From Strix aluco (lineage: Eukaryota; Chordata; Aves; Strigiformes; Strigidae): DNA of 64,000 bases. This document shows, piece after piece, positions 35,694 through 49,505 of this stretch (position 1 is its first letter; every line of letters begins with the position of its first letter). The translations under genes were made by a program, and so were the position numbers. The stretch is taken from positions 7,007,985-7,071,984 of the forward strand of contig NC_133940.1 of NCBI RefSeq assembly GCF_031877795.1, given 5' to 3'. The notes beneath the pieces are model-generated. The model ran no database searches. It saw only the letters and a list, made by a program, of their open reading frames with translations, and was not told the DNA's origin.

Positions 35694-36180
35694 GGCCCCA
35701 CACATAAGAAGGACATGAACCTGCTCGAGCAGGTCTAGAGGAGGCCACGAACATAATCAGGGGGCTGGAGCACCTCCCCTGAGAGGACAGGCTGAGAGAG
35801 TTGGGAGTGTTCAGCATGGAGAAGAGAAGGCTCTGGGGAGACCTTAGAGAGGCCTCCCAGGACTTAAAGGGGGCCTGCAGAAAAGATGGGGAGGGGCTCT
35901 TCATCATGAGGTATCATGAGGGGTAACAGTTTTAAACTGAAAGAGGGTAGATTTAAATTAGATATAAGGAATAAATTCTTTACTCTGAGGGTGATAAGAC
36001 ACCAGAACAGGTTGCCCAAAGAAGTTGTGGCTGTTACCTCCCTGGAAGTGTTCGAGACCAGATTGGATGAGGCTTTGTGATCTAGTGGAAGGTGTCCCTG
36101 CCCATGGCAGGGGTGTTGGAACTAGATGATCTTTAAGGTCCCTTCCAACCCAAACCATTCTGTGATTCTAGGATTCTGTG

Positions 36181-38499
36181 ATAGTTGCAGAGGACACTTA
36201 TTTATATTTGTTTGAATTATGTTCTTTATGCTGGAAAAATATTGTACTTGGAGATTTTAAAATGCCAAGAAGGAAGCAAACTGAGCAAATAGAAGAGCAG
36301 AATTAGTATCTGGGCACTACTATTTCATTCTCTAGAAGATCTATGCTTGGCTGACATCTACAGGATTTAAATAGTGCAGATTTCAATCTTTGGTAAAAAT
36401 TGAAATGGATGGATTTGTGTCCTGTCGCAAGCATATATGTTCTCTCTTTGATCCATTGTGCTCCACCAAGAGTATGATGGACGTGAATCCTAACGACCCA
36501 CAGGAAATAAGATCAATGCTACTAAGTGATTATAAAATATTTTTTGGACAGAATGCAATGTTTGCACTTCTAAGTAACAAAAGCCTTGATACTAAGTCTA
36601 GTTTAGCAAAAACTGTGAAAGTTGCTTGAACATAGTATATATGAGGACCTGATTTTGGTTTTATTTGCAGAATAATGACTAACTTGTAGCTCTTGGAGCA
36701 TATATGGCTCACAAATAGATGAATTGTGGCTCTCAAACTTTGCCTATGAGGAGTTCACTCATCCTTCAGGTACGTGATATATATCCAGTGAGTTTTAGCT
36801 ATATCAAGCAGGCAGTCTGCAGCATCAAAATTATTGGACATCTTTGCATTAACTAAGTACTTTGGCCCTGTGATGTTTGTGATGCACTCTCCCATTTAGT
36901 AGCCATGTAGCCTGAGTCCAAAGAAACTGTAAACTATGTCATCCTCCCTAAGAATTATATGCAATACACAATTCTCTGGCTCATAACAGTTTTTACATCT
37001 ATCTGTGATAGTTTCCAACAGGCTAGAATTTGTAGGTGATAGGACCATCTTACACATAGATTCCACTTGAATGCCCTTGAAATGGGAGGAGAATTTTGTT
37101 CAGCCACACAGAAGCTTTAAGACCAAAGACCTAAACTACTTGTAAATTATTTATCCAATGAAGATATAATTTAGGTTTGATTGCTAATCTCTCTGTAGAA
37201 ATAAAGAGGCTAATCTCCAGAATCAGAGCAGAAAACAGAGGTAAGCTGGACCTTGAACCTGATTGTTATGTTCCTTGCTTTTAATAATTTTTGTTTTCCA
37301 GTAAAACAAATCTGTTAGAAAAGGATTGGACAGGCACCCCACTGCTTGCCTAGAGTGGCTTATAATAATGTAAGGGTTTGCATGAAGATGATCTTTTCTT
37401 CAAGAGCTAATCTGCCAGTGGGTCTCAGTGTGATAGATATGTGCACTGGCAACAATGGCTCAGTAGCAAGCCTTTGACTGTATTACCACATTTCTTTCGC
37501 ATGATGAATAAATTTTTATTAGGAATAGGGGCTATAGATTATGCCTAGTACTAGTAGTTCATCATGGAGATGTGTTTTGTGCTGCGTTTCAATGCAGGCA
37601 TAGATACGTCCCTGTTGATTTCAGAGATGCTCAATACTCCTTATTTTTATCAAAGGTAACCTGTTTTTCTTCTGGTTACTTTTTACTGAGAACTCTGGGC
37701 TGAACAAGCTGCATACTTCTATCTTACAGAGCTATTCTAAAGAAGTGCATTTTACACGTAGATATTTTTACTAGCTCCTCATGTACCTTTCTTGGAAAAA
37801 AGGTGAATTTTTTAAATAACTGACTTGGAGGTTTAGGGACCAGGGAATTTGGTTAAAGTTTTTCTTTCATTTATGGTTGCCTCCTCCCTGATTACCCCAA
37901 AGTATAACCTTTTGAAAGAGCACCAGTTTTCTATCTATCTGATCCAATTACTTTTATGCAACTGCCAGTTGAATGATGAGAATCACATTTTACTGATTTG
38001 GACAAGGTGTAACAGTATTTCAGACAGAAAAAGTGGAAAGCCTCTATTTATATTTATACACTTAACCATGACCTCAGTTCAGAAAAGCACCTCTACATGA
38101 CAGAATATAAGGATGTGCTCAAATTTAACCATGTTCTTGAAATCATACTAACACCAAAGCCTTCCAACAGAAGAGGCTAACTGCTTCACTTTCAGAAGTT
38201 GCAGGGAGTAGAAATTTCAGCACTTTCATAACTTTTTTTTGATTCAAGCTAGCACTAGCATTTGAGTTCAAATATTTGGCTTTCCTCTTTTAACACCAAA
38301 GAATGTCCATTATGCCTAAAAAAAAATGAAATGGCTTTTTAATATCTGTGCACCCTAGTACGATGGCAGGGATTTTATATCACCTACTGTAACAGAACAA
38401 CTAACCTCATCAGTGATCTAGGACAATTATATATTGTTTAATTTTCCTCCAAAAAAGTGAGAAGTGAAATTATATTTGATAATGACTATACCTGGAAGA
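36181..38499. other. Non-coding, nothing recognised
   Basis: Unique AT-rich sequence follows the CR1 end. Frames at 36390-36736 on both strands overlap each other and show no domain. Confidence 0.5.
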
Positions 38500-38660
38500 T
38501 ATTGTGGAAGGTGGCTTAATTCAATCCATCATTATAGCAACTAAGCTATAATGAAATGTGGGGGAAATTGAATTTGCCAATTTTGGTTACATGCAGCTTA
38601 ATTATAATTGATTTAGTGCTAATGCTGTATAACTCATGCAGAAGGCTGACTGGGTAAAGG
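38500..38660. promoter_or_regulatory. Candidate conserved non-coding element
   Basis: This repeat-free stretch holds clustered homeodomain or POU-like words such as TTAATTATAATTGATTTAG and CATTATAGC, with no open frame. Only the texture suggests a conserved enhancer; conservation itself cannot be judged here. Confidence 0.15.
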
Positions 38661-41600
38661 ATTTCTTAAAATTCACCAAGGCCCCTTTTCCTCTCCAGTT
38701 TTATATTGCATACAGTATACTTTTAAACACAGATACTTTATCATAGCTGTAGCATGACTATTGTTCAAGTACCACATAAAATGTTGTTTTATGTCTACAG
38801 ATCTCCCTTCCTCCCTCTCTTCATCAGATCTGACTGTCAAAACTGGGCAAGTAATTGGGACAATTAAGGTGCCCCTGAGATATAATTATCCTTTATAATT
38901 TCTCTATATGTTTAAGACAAATGATGATTGGCTCACAAAAACAGGTTCCCTACGGTACAATGAAAAAGAGGATACTGGAAATGAACAAATCAGCTTTAAT
39001 CTCTTGCATTTAAATAGTCCCTAAAATAATTTAGGCCCAAACTCTTCCTTCTGTGCCAGTAACTTACACCACAAAGCAACACTTTAAGTATGTGTAGACA
39101 AATAAATGAGGATCATCTCTGTTCAAAGTATCCTTTGGTGTATTAGGATCCTGGTAATGACACCCAGTTGCTAGCATGAAGAAGATAAATGTGACAGCCA
39201 TTTTCCCATGCCCCACTAACTCACTATTCATCTAGCTAAGTACACAGACAGTCCTCCGAGTACCCCTCCAGCCTCAGAGCTCCACTATGGCTGAGCAGCC
39301 TTATTCCCACTTTCATAGAGGAAGAATTGATTTAGACAAACAGAATGTCTTACCGTTATTATTTGGGCTGTTTATGGGGGAGAGACTGGATGTCTACCCC
39401 CACCATAGAACTGCTAGACCAGTAGCACTCACGAGGCCAGGGAGGCAGGACCGTGACTACCATGAAGTCTCCAGCATTTGCAACAATTCACAGACTTGAC
39501 CCTTGACGTCAAAGGTCTAGGGCTTCTCAGACATGTTATTGTCCAGCCCAGAAATTTTATTCTTCCTCCCCCTGCATCTCCAGCTGATTATAAATTACAA
39601 AATTAAAATAAAAACTTTGATTTAATTTTGTGAAGAAAATTTATATTAATAACATGCAGCATTATTATTGCTTAGACTGAATGAAGAGATGGTTGTGAGA
39701 TATTTTTTAACACCTGTGTACTAACAGAAACTCTCTTATCTCCAGACTTCAAAATACAACTGGCATACTAAGGAGTTAATAGTTCCCTCAGGAAACTGAG
39801 GTGCACCATTTACTTCAGTTTCCAAAGAATTCACACATTTAAAAGGGTAAATATGACACAATGGTACAGGAATAGGTGTATTCATGAGAAAAATATTTAT
39901 ACCATATCTATTCCCCTGGCAAGAACACACTCTTTCCCACCTCCACACCTCAACTGTATGTTTCTACAAATCCACATTTATACAATCAAATTCCTGAGGA
40001 AAAAGGAGCAGTGATTGCTTTAAATTCATCTCCTTTCAGCCCAGAAACAGTTCTTACACTTTCTTTGCAATGGCTATTAAATCATTGAATTCCCTGACAT
40101 GAACTAAATTCTTATTTAAAACACATAGCCCTACAGAAAAAGTTAGTCTTTAAAGTCAAAATATGGTACTATCCTCTCATAGGGATTGCAAAGAATCAGT
40201 GAAACAGAAATCAGAATTTGGGGAGATTAATTGCAGTCTCTACCCAGATCTAATTTGCCTTCTATATACCTAAATACTATATCTGCGCAGATTAAAGATT
40301 TCAGGACAAATTTACTGTTGCTTAGCACCTTGCATAGTCACGTACATTCAACAGTGTATAAATATACAGTTTACACTCTCCCAGCTGAATGAGACGGTAT
40401 TTTACATTTGCTTTGCATTCTCCCTGCCTGCCTGACAACACGTATCAGAAGGCAGTTTAAAATCCAGCACCCCAACTTATATTCTAATAAGCAAGCAAAG
40501 CAAATAGCAGATACTTCTTTCACCCCTTTCTCACCTGGAAAAGGTGCATGCCTGGGTCTGTTGAGTGAGGTTGAAGACCAGTTTACTGTACTAGCAGAAA
40601 AGACAAAAATAGTCTCTTGACACCAAAAGAAAACAATGCATTTCAGATACCTGAAGAAAAGTTATGTCCAGATTCAGCCAGCCTGAATTATACCTGTCTT
40701 TGTTCCTCATGCCTCTTGGATACATCGGTCTAGAATGATCTGGTTGAAACCATGAGGCCCAAATAGGCTGATCTGAGCCTTCCCCATCTCTAACAGCCCT
40801 TGAGCACACAAAGGGCCAAGAGTTCACCCCCATTTATTGTGGCAAATTTGGCCTTGAAACTCCTTGTCACCACCTACGTACATCTGCTGACTTCCAGGAA
40901 GCCTTAGGGATTTTTGAAGTTTGGTTCGGGAAGAAAGAAAAGAATATGTGTTTCTCCTTTGTATTTTCGTTTTCTCTGTGCACTTTCATGGTTGCTTCTC
41001 ATTCACTTGCTGCCCCTGGATTGAACTGGCTGCAAACATAAAAGGGAAAAGAAATGCAGCTGACTATATTGGCAGGCATAGAAGAAAATGTGAAAGAGGG
41101 TTGCTTGTCTAGTCAGAGAGGCTCAGATTCTTCAAACTTTGCTTGTCATTGTCCCTACATTAAATGTGTGTCATACAATTCATAGCTGATTTCACCATTT
41201 GCCTACCCAGATTAAACATTCAAATATTAAAGGAGGCTTTGAGATGTGTTTACTTCCTCTGGAGAAGCCATTCCCTTAGTTCCCATTTGTTCAACGTATT
41301 TACCTTGCTCTGAGCCTGTCCCACCCCTCCTATCACTCTGTCACCATCAACTCCCCTTAGGCAAATTTGACCCATTGGGCTGGTAATACAATGATATTTA
41401 AATTGCAAAAAATACATTAAGATGCATCAGAGGAGTGTGCTCATCTTCATATAAAATATTAACTTTCCATTTGCCTGTGGGAAAGGAAATACCTCAGAAC
41501 AATTTCTTGGGTCTCATAGCAAAATATCAGGAAATAAACCAGAATTGTATTTCCCCTGAGAAATGCTCCAAACTGCTGAAAGAAGTGTCCCCCAATGGCC

Positions 41601-41848
41601 AACCCGACAGGATTTCTATAGCCACATGAAAAAAAATATACTGAGGTATGTGCCATGTTCACCTGAATTCTGTTTTGGTTTATTTTGCGTTGTCTTACTG
41701 AAGTTTTGTGAGGTATATTATTCAGAAGGGTTTCTAAAGCCTTTCCTACTAACTGGCTTTTGTTAGAGGTGATGTCAGTCAGTACAAGATGCGCGAATGT
41801 GTTGGCAGAGCAGGGATTTTGAGATGTTTATAGTTCCATTTTCAAAAC

Positions 41849-41862
41849 ATATATATATATAT
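41849..41862. repeat. (AT)n microsatellite
   Basis: This is a short alternating AT run of about seven units. Confidence 0.8.
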
Positions 41863-44267
41863 AAAGAATTTTACATTAGTATGGACAGGATTTGTTCTAT
41901 TCCTGTGTTCATTCCCTTGGCAGAGGCTGAAGGTGAGCTGAAATAGAAATTGCGGTCAGTTCTCCTGGTTTAGAAGAAATAAATGGCAGCTTGCAGAGTC
42001 CTCAGAGTTCATGGAGATGTGGATAGAGAAAAGGCAAAGGCAAGAACTGGTGCTACACCCAGCAGTAGGACTCATGGAAACCCACAGCATCCCTTCCTCC
42101 CTCTATCGTTTCTCAGCTCTTTTGCTCCCCATTTACAATTACCAAAACAAAAAGTAGAATCTAGCATAAACGTTATTCCTTTCTTACATTTTCATGTGAA
42201 CACCCTTTTTTAGCCTTTATAAGTGGTCTTCAAAATATACAACTAATTTTGGTGAAAAGAAAATAGGAAGTTATGTTTTTAATTTATTTTCAGTTTTATC
42301 ACCTTTCCCTTTGTATATCTGCTCCTGTCTTCTGATTTATCTCTGGAAAAGGAATGGGAACAAGGCAGGGAATTATATGCATTTTAAAGGCTTATTTTTG
42401 AACAGTTTTAATGAAAACTTCAGTTTCAGTAAGAGGTTAAACTTTCAAGTGATCTTTTAGAATACCTAAATACAAAGAGTCTCAACCAACTGTTTGGACA
42501 TATACGTTAGTAGCATAGTAGTCATAGTATATAGCATAGAGTGGTAGTACCTGGGCTTATTGGTTTTGCTAAATATCTAAAATTCCCATCAATCCAGTAC
42601 AACACAGTTGAAATATTACATTTTTGTTTATGTTTGGAGATATGTCATTAGAGAATTTCTGAGTGTCAGGAGTGAAAAGAAAAGATAAAATAACCTTATT
42701 GTTATCTAACTTGAACTGAAAGTATTTCCTTAGAACTAGCCTGGTAATTGTCTTCAGTAATTGCAAGGCTCCTAGGTACTTGCTGCATTATTTAAAATCC
42801 TGGGTCATCTTTCTGTAATTTTGATCAGCATGGTTTTCACTCTGACATGGTTTTCACATTCTAAGTATTATTACATGGTCAGTGCTGCAAAGTACAAAAG
42901 GTAGCACATTGTATTATCTGAGTGCTATTAAAATGTATAATGGAAAAATTGTGCATTAACAAATTGTATCTTACAAATTAATTTTTAAAGCAATGCCCTG
43001 AGCTTCAATGCCCCACAAATAAAGTATTACAGATTCCCACTCTGTCTTAATTTAGTCTGCACAGGTAAAGAGAAAATACATGAGATTAATGTAAGATTTT
43101 TTTAATTTTATGAGATGTGATCCATGTGAGACATGCATTTCTGGGTGTAGGTACAATTATTTTGTTTGCTGCTTTACAGAAGGTCTAATTCTGAAATGTC
43201 AGTTGTCTACTGAATCAGATGTACAGTACAGGAAACTAGTAAACATAAAATAACAAATGCATACCACTGGGGTTTTTTTCCCCCTACAGATTTGGCCATT
43301 GTGGGAAACCTGGGTTAGTTTTCAAGATATTTACATGAATGTTAATCTTGGTTGTTTACACTGAGTATTATATATGTCAATAATTTCTACACTGATAATT
43401 AATAAAAGCAGCGTCTTAAGGCATAAAAAAGCTACAGAAAAAGTCTCTGCAGTTGAAAATAGACCAGTGCCTCACCTCCACAATTCAGGCCTGAACAGCC
43501 AGGTAATCTAAGCTTGTATAACCTGCAAGCAAGTGTTTGGTTGTACATACTTTGAGCCTCATGAACCTCACTAACTACCACAGTGCAAAGCAAATATGAC
43601 CATCTTTGCAGAACTGAGGAGCAAATATAATATCCAACAGATGTGCAAATATAAAAGTACTAGTTCAGCAGAACCTGCTAGAAACCACCTTAAATATAGG
43701 GCTATTTGATTTTAACTTAGTCTGCTTGAGTTGAGGATGAGTCTAAAAACTGTCTTAAGTCTAGACTTTTCATACTTTTGTATTTGATAGTCCTTGTAGC
43801 ATGGGCTAGGGCATTCCAGTCCATTTCTCTGGGATATGTAAAAGATAGCAAGCTGTGTCTCCACTTGGCTGAATGAGTTGATGTGAAAACTAATAACGGA
43901 AGTGTCTGTGAGGCAGAAGTATCTTTCAGGAGTCTGGGAGCTCTTCAGCAGATTACTGGGAAGCATGGGATGCCATCATACTCACTGAAGAGGCCTCCTA
44001 TATGAATCCTGTCTTTCTTGGAAGGTTACTGTATATATTAACGTAGTCTTTTGTCTCTTTTCCCTCACTTGTTCAATAAATGAACAAACCATTGAGAAGT
44101 TTGTAGGTGATAGAAGTATTCCTTGAAATCATCTCAAACAGGATGTAGCCACAAGGTAAAATTCTTCCAAGAGCAAAAATTGGTCATGCATGATTACTTT
44201 CTGACACACCAAATAGCTAGCTCAGAGTTTATATCATCATTAAATAAATGGGAACTAACAAAAAGTC

Positions 44268-44280
44268 TTTTTTTTTTTTT
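44268..44280. repeat. Poly-T tract (13 T)
   Basis: This is an uninterrupted run of 13 T with no recognised element beside it. Confidence 0.8.
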
Positions 44281-47200
44281 CTTTCTCTGTCCTTATTAGT
44301 GCAGAATATGTTTTGACAATGTTTTCTGAGTTAATTTGGACCCAACTCAACCTTGCTCTTATTCTGTATAATGACTTACAGTAATGCAAAGAGGCTATAT
44401 AGTGCTGCATTTTGGATTTCATAGCTTTTTTATCCCCACTGTTGTAGGCATGCACAGGATAAGTGAAGGGGATGGGAGCTAAGTCTCAGTGGTGACCAAG
44501 AGGCGCTCCTCTGCAGTAACATGGAAATAAGGCTGTATTGTAGCGTGGCTTATCCCCACTGCTAGATCAGTCATTGATGGATCAGATAAACTTGACACAA
44601 ACTCTAGACATGTCTTTACTCCTCATTATTAATAAGAGTAGACTGCCTTCTGATTTACTATGGGCAACATTCTGATAACAATAGCCATACTGAATAATAC
44701 TTTCTTCCCACATAAAGTCAGTGAAATCTGATATGACTGAGGATTTCTGAATTGTCACCTTTTCAGGAAGCCATTTCTGAGGGCAGGCAGCTTGCTCTGT
44801 TGCTTACCAGAATATACACAAAGTCTTTGGAAGCAATGGCAGCTAACGATAGCCTGTAGTGCTACTGCTTTTCCTTTCAGTCCTGGCACTGCGATCCATT
44901 ATATCACTGTGTGAATAAGAGCAAATGGGTGCATGTTAAAAAAAGAAAAATGTCGATAAAGGCATTGCTCTTTACTCATCTTACTCGGTTCATCAGCACA
45001 GATTTACTAAATGGTTTAGTGAGATTTAGTCCCTCCTTCCTGTTACCAGCAGCCAGTTCAGCTTTCCTGCCTACATGGCATTACAGCCCCATGGCCCTGC
45101 TGCTCTCCCTGTCTCCATACCAACTACATCCCTGCCTCCCCAGACAGTAAATCACTGATCTCCACAGTCAGTCCCTTTGAAGTTAATTACCCCACTCCTA
45201 AAAGAAGATTCTACTGAAAACGAAAAGAAAAAATGTAGAAAGTTCAAAAAATATAAGCTGTATGACTCAGTGGTCAAAGGGAATGGAGATAAATGTTGAT
45301 CTGTAAACGTTTAACAACCAGAGCATTAATCAAATGATGTAAGGTCATCATTCTCCTCTAAGATTGACTACAGAGGAATGAATAACAAATACAGCATCTT
45401 CCAGATGTAAAAATGAAGCAATAAGACTGAAATCCAGATTCTGATTTGACTCTCACCCTTTTGATGAGTGATTAGTAGTCCTACACTTCACTGAAGTCTC
45501 TGAAAATGACAGATGAACACTAAAAGGGAAGTAGAGCACTTCAGACATGAAGCAGTTATCAATCCTGGCCTTCTGTGCATTCAGTATTTGAAAAGAGTAT
45601 CTTCACCCGCAAACAAGAACCCGCAAATAATAATTATTACAGCCACTTGATATTCACTTTGGATTGTATTGTCATAACCCATTTGGCAGAACAAAGAGGT
45701 GTTTATGGGAGAGGAATTGCCTTTCCTTAGGCTGCTTCTCAGTCACGCTGTCACTGAGCCCACTGGATATACATGGGCTCAGGTAGGAGGCAGGTCACAG
45801 AAGCAGAGTTGGATAATTCCTTCTTTGTATCCATGACAGGCAGTAAGCTATTTAACAAGCAGGTGTGAAGTTACTCACTCCTTATGCAAGCAAGGGAAAA
45901 ACACTGACTGAGTCAAATTTGTACCCTGGTCTGACTGTATTGACTATTTCACCGTGCACTCAGGATCAAAGCAGGCGGGTGTCAGCCAGGAGCTAGCTTA
46001 ACTGCATAGGCAGGGGAAATGCTGAAATGCATCACAGCCACTTTTACTTCTGACTGTGAGATGAACTGTAATCTTGAGAGTAAGACTAGCTATGAGGCTC
46101 TGGTTCAAAGTCAAGTTATAAAACACAGAAACATATTCCATTCCCAGCATGACACTAATGGAGTATCTCAGTGGTGAGTGGTTGTTTGAGAGCTGGTGTA
46201 TGAAATAGCATAGATATAAGTGATACTTATGTGCTTCAAACTTCAAGAAAAATGACAAATGCACCATAGTTCCTGTTATGATGATTAGCTCTGAGTGGAA
46301 CACACAGATCAGTTTGGATATTTTTTGCTTGTTGAAAATACTCATGACATTACAGGGGGCAGAGGGGGGGACAGGATGGTGTCCTGTATTTCCTTCTTTA
46401 TGTTTTCCTTTAAAGCTGAAGGTGCCACAATGTGAAAAGTCATCTGGGAAAGTACGTCGCTTGGGTTAGACCTCATCGCTGGTGTGTTTGTACAGAACAG
46501 GGCAGGGCTTCTGGGCCTGGGACCGTGTCCTCCCAGCCACCACCGAACAAGTAAGTTCTTTGTGGGGGGCTGTGGTGCCAGGCATGTGGTTGCCTTATTC
46601 TTGTTCAAAGAACTATTAACTCTGTTTAAGGCAACTAGCTCTATTCAAGACAACATCCATAGTGGCTCTCTAGCTTCTTTAAAACTGAAGTCTCTGACTG
46701 TTGTGCCAAGCCTTTCGTCTGACCCTTGACTTGTTTTCAGTCTCCTTGTCTCTGGATGCTAACCCACGGGTAACAGCCCTTCCAGAGGCTGAGTTACCAG
46801 TCCTGGACCTCTTTACCATACCTAGACAGATTCATCAGATATGATACAACACAACTGAATTAAAATCAAAGACTTGCATTAATTTACCAGAAAGAAAATC
46901 TAGGTGAATATATTTTGCACGCTTGCTATATAGCCACATGGTTTTCCGTACAGAATGCAGCATTCCAATGTACTTTTTTCATAAGGCCATTTACAGTCTA
47001 TGTATCCAGACTGTGCAAGAAAAATACCAGTAAAGCTTACTAGATTTCAGTGTGATCTGAAATTAGAGTGCCTGTGCATTACTTTTGGTAAGTAAATTGG
47101 CTATGGGATAAAGGCAATATTCTTTTCTATAGTGAATCACTGCAAACCTGATTTTTCACTTCTTTCTTGGAAGATCACCATAGCAGATCAAACAATATAT

Positions 47201-49505
47201 GATCCAGTAAAAAACATTTATTTTCTCTCTCTCCTTTCCCCCCACTTCCTTCCTTGCATCACTAGGAATAAAAGTTCCATGAGAAGAATATATATACAAT
47301 TGTATCCTGCTGTATTTTGCTTCACCTTTGAGTAAAGATGGATTTTTTTCCCCCAAAGAGGAACCCAGTCACTTCATGGCCATGACTTCTATTATCTTCT
47401 TGCCTGGAGAGCTTAGATCTATTCAACTGTGAAATAGCTTGTCCCTATATTATGCAACCTTGATAATTCTCTGTTTGGCATTACTCACAGATGCTCAGGG
47501 TGAAAGCATCACCTCTAGGAAAAGAAGGTAGGAAGTTGCATGTGCCACCAGAACTTTAAAATGGGAGGGAGGAGGAGAAAAAAGAGATTCATATATCTTA
47601 GGAAAGTGCAAAATAAGAAAACTGAAAAATTATCTTCAAAAACTGACAAAGTGTCTTTGAATAGAGTGTGCGATATTTTTGAAGAGCAAATCCCAGCTGT
47701 TTGTGGAATTTTCCATTATCCAACTGAGCATTTCATGCCATCAGAGAATTTTTTTTTCCACTGTCTAGACTCAGCAAGTGATTAGTTTGTATATACACTT
47801 ATACCCATGCTCACACATTATGGAGATGTCAGAAGTGATGCCACAGTTAAAGATGGTTGGTTGAAATGTACAGTTAAAGCAGTACTAAAATCCCTTTTCT
47901 TTACACTTCAGTGACTGCATTTGGCATCCAACTTTGGCAATCTAACTCTTTAGAAGAAAATTTAATTCTGGCTTTGGTTTTGGTAAATAATAGCTTGCAG
48001 AGGAAATCTCCTCCTTCTCTTGTTTGTTCTATGTTTACAGGTTGGATTAAAACTTTCAAAATTGCAGGGTTTAATTCTCATTTAAGACATTTGTAGGAGA
48101 TACATGGTCCCTTTTACAGCCAAAGGTAACTGTAGGATATCCCAAAAATTTCAGTGTACTGTGCTTCAGAATTTCTTCTGTGTATTGTACTGTTTTGGGA
48201 AGGGGTATGTGTGAATGTGTCTGTGCAGATTACAGGCTGCTTACATGAAAGAGTGAGGCAGCAGATGTTTTTGTACAGCCTGAGCAATACCTTGGTTTGA
48301 CCTTGACAACAGATTAAAGAAGTAGGCTTTTGAGGTAACGTGGCAGCTGAACAAAGTTTGGAGCTGTAAACATAAAAACCAGCCTCACTTGTTTCTCTGT
48401 ACACTCAAGAAGGTGGGTTTTTGTACATTTTTATAAATAAACAGAAATGTAACAGTTCCACCATTTTTTCCTACTTAACCAGAATACTCCCAAAAACATT
48501 AAATATTGATTCTGCTACTTGGATCAAAAGAGATACTACAGCCCATATCCTTCCAGGCATTCTCTAGCTAAAATAGTATCTTCTCTTCCTGCTCTGTCAT
48601 TGATATAATACCCATAGTCTAATAATATCTTGAACATAGTCCAATTGTGACATTTTAAATGTGAACAGATTTAGATTCTGTTTTTCAGAACACTTGGGAG
48701 TGAAACATACAGAGATTAATCAGTAAGGCTGCTCCAATCTCCAGCTACTTTTATTTTACCTTATTTCAAACCAGCTATTTAGGCCAGGACATAGGATAAA
48801 CAGCAAAGAGAATGTATGTTAGTGTTAGAGTGACTGGAAGATGAAAAGCAGGCATGGTTTCATATGGGTTGATGAAATTTTGCAGAGTAAAAGTTAAATA
48901 GCAGAGACTTTAAGAGGTGTGGAAAGCAAAGGCAGATTAGTATTTGTGTGGCGCCTGCAGGTAGATTCCACGTTTTTGAGATGAAATGTCTATGTGGTTC
49001 CTTACCCACCTCCCCCCTGGATGTCAGCTGGGCATTCCTGAGTGCAAAAATGGCAGTGGATGTCCAAGTCCATTCCGATTTTCATCTTGTTCTTTTTCAA
49101 GAGCAATAATATATTCTTTAAAATTGTTTAAATGACAGATGACATTGACTCGGGTGGTTCTGTAGAAAATAATTTTATTATCTACAATATTTTTCATTCC
49201 CTCAATAATTTAGTTACAGATTGTTTTGACTGCCTTACCATTAAAAAGCTCAGTGTGTTATAGAAGGCAAAATATAAGTTTGACAGGCAAAAACATTTTA
49301 AAAGAATACGGTTCACCTCTGCTGCATCACACAACATTGTTAACAATTATAAAGACCAACTCCAAACACTCTGAAAGGTTTTCAAGGAATTTGATGGTTT
49401 AGAAATGTTCATCCATGTAAAAGTAGCATAATTTTTTGAAATTACTGATTCAGACTGATATGGAAATAGCTGGTCCCGATTATTTTTGTCAATGAACTTT
49501 GAGAC

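Larger units (their letters stand above)
33640..36180 (+). mobile_element. CR1 LINE, 2.5-kb 5'-truncated copy with decayed ORF2
   Basis: This non-LTR retrotransposon copy is truncated within the endonuclease part of ORF2 and continues through reverse transcriptase to an intact 3' end. Coding blocks sit in three frames, separated by frameshifts and stops. The 3' untranslated region (from ~35694) holds the TCAGCATGGAGAAGAGAAGG block, the AACTGAAAGAGGGTAGATTTAAATT block, CCCTTCCAACCCAAACC, and ends with three octamers ATTCTGTG, ATTCTAGG and ATTCTGTG (36157-36180). No target-site duplication is evident. CR1 moves by target-primed reverse transcription using its own endonuclease and reverse transcriptase; this copy cannot, because of the truncation and breaks. 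Confidence 0.95.
38661..49505. other. Long non-coding stretch, nothing recognised apart from simple repeats
   Basis: About 10.8 kb without a recognisable gene, RNA gene or interspersed repeat family. It contains an (AT)n run at 41849-41862 and a 13-base T run at 44268-44280. Several frames of 60-115 codons occur (for example 45998-46345 minus), but none shows a conserved domain, splice context or coding-like composition. Unrecognised old repeats may well be present. Confidence 0.5.

Noticed and set aside
45998..46345. 115-codon minus-strand frame
   Set aside because: No domain, no splice sites in a sensible place and low-complexity composition; expected by chance in this length of DNA.
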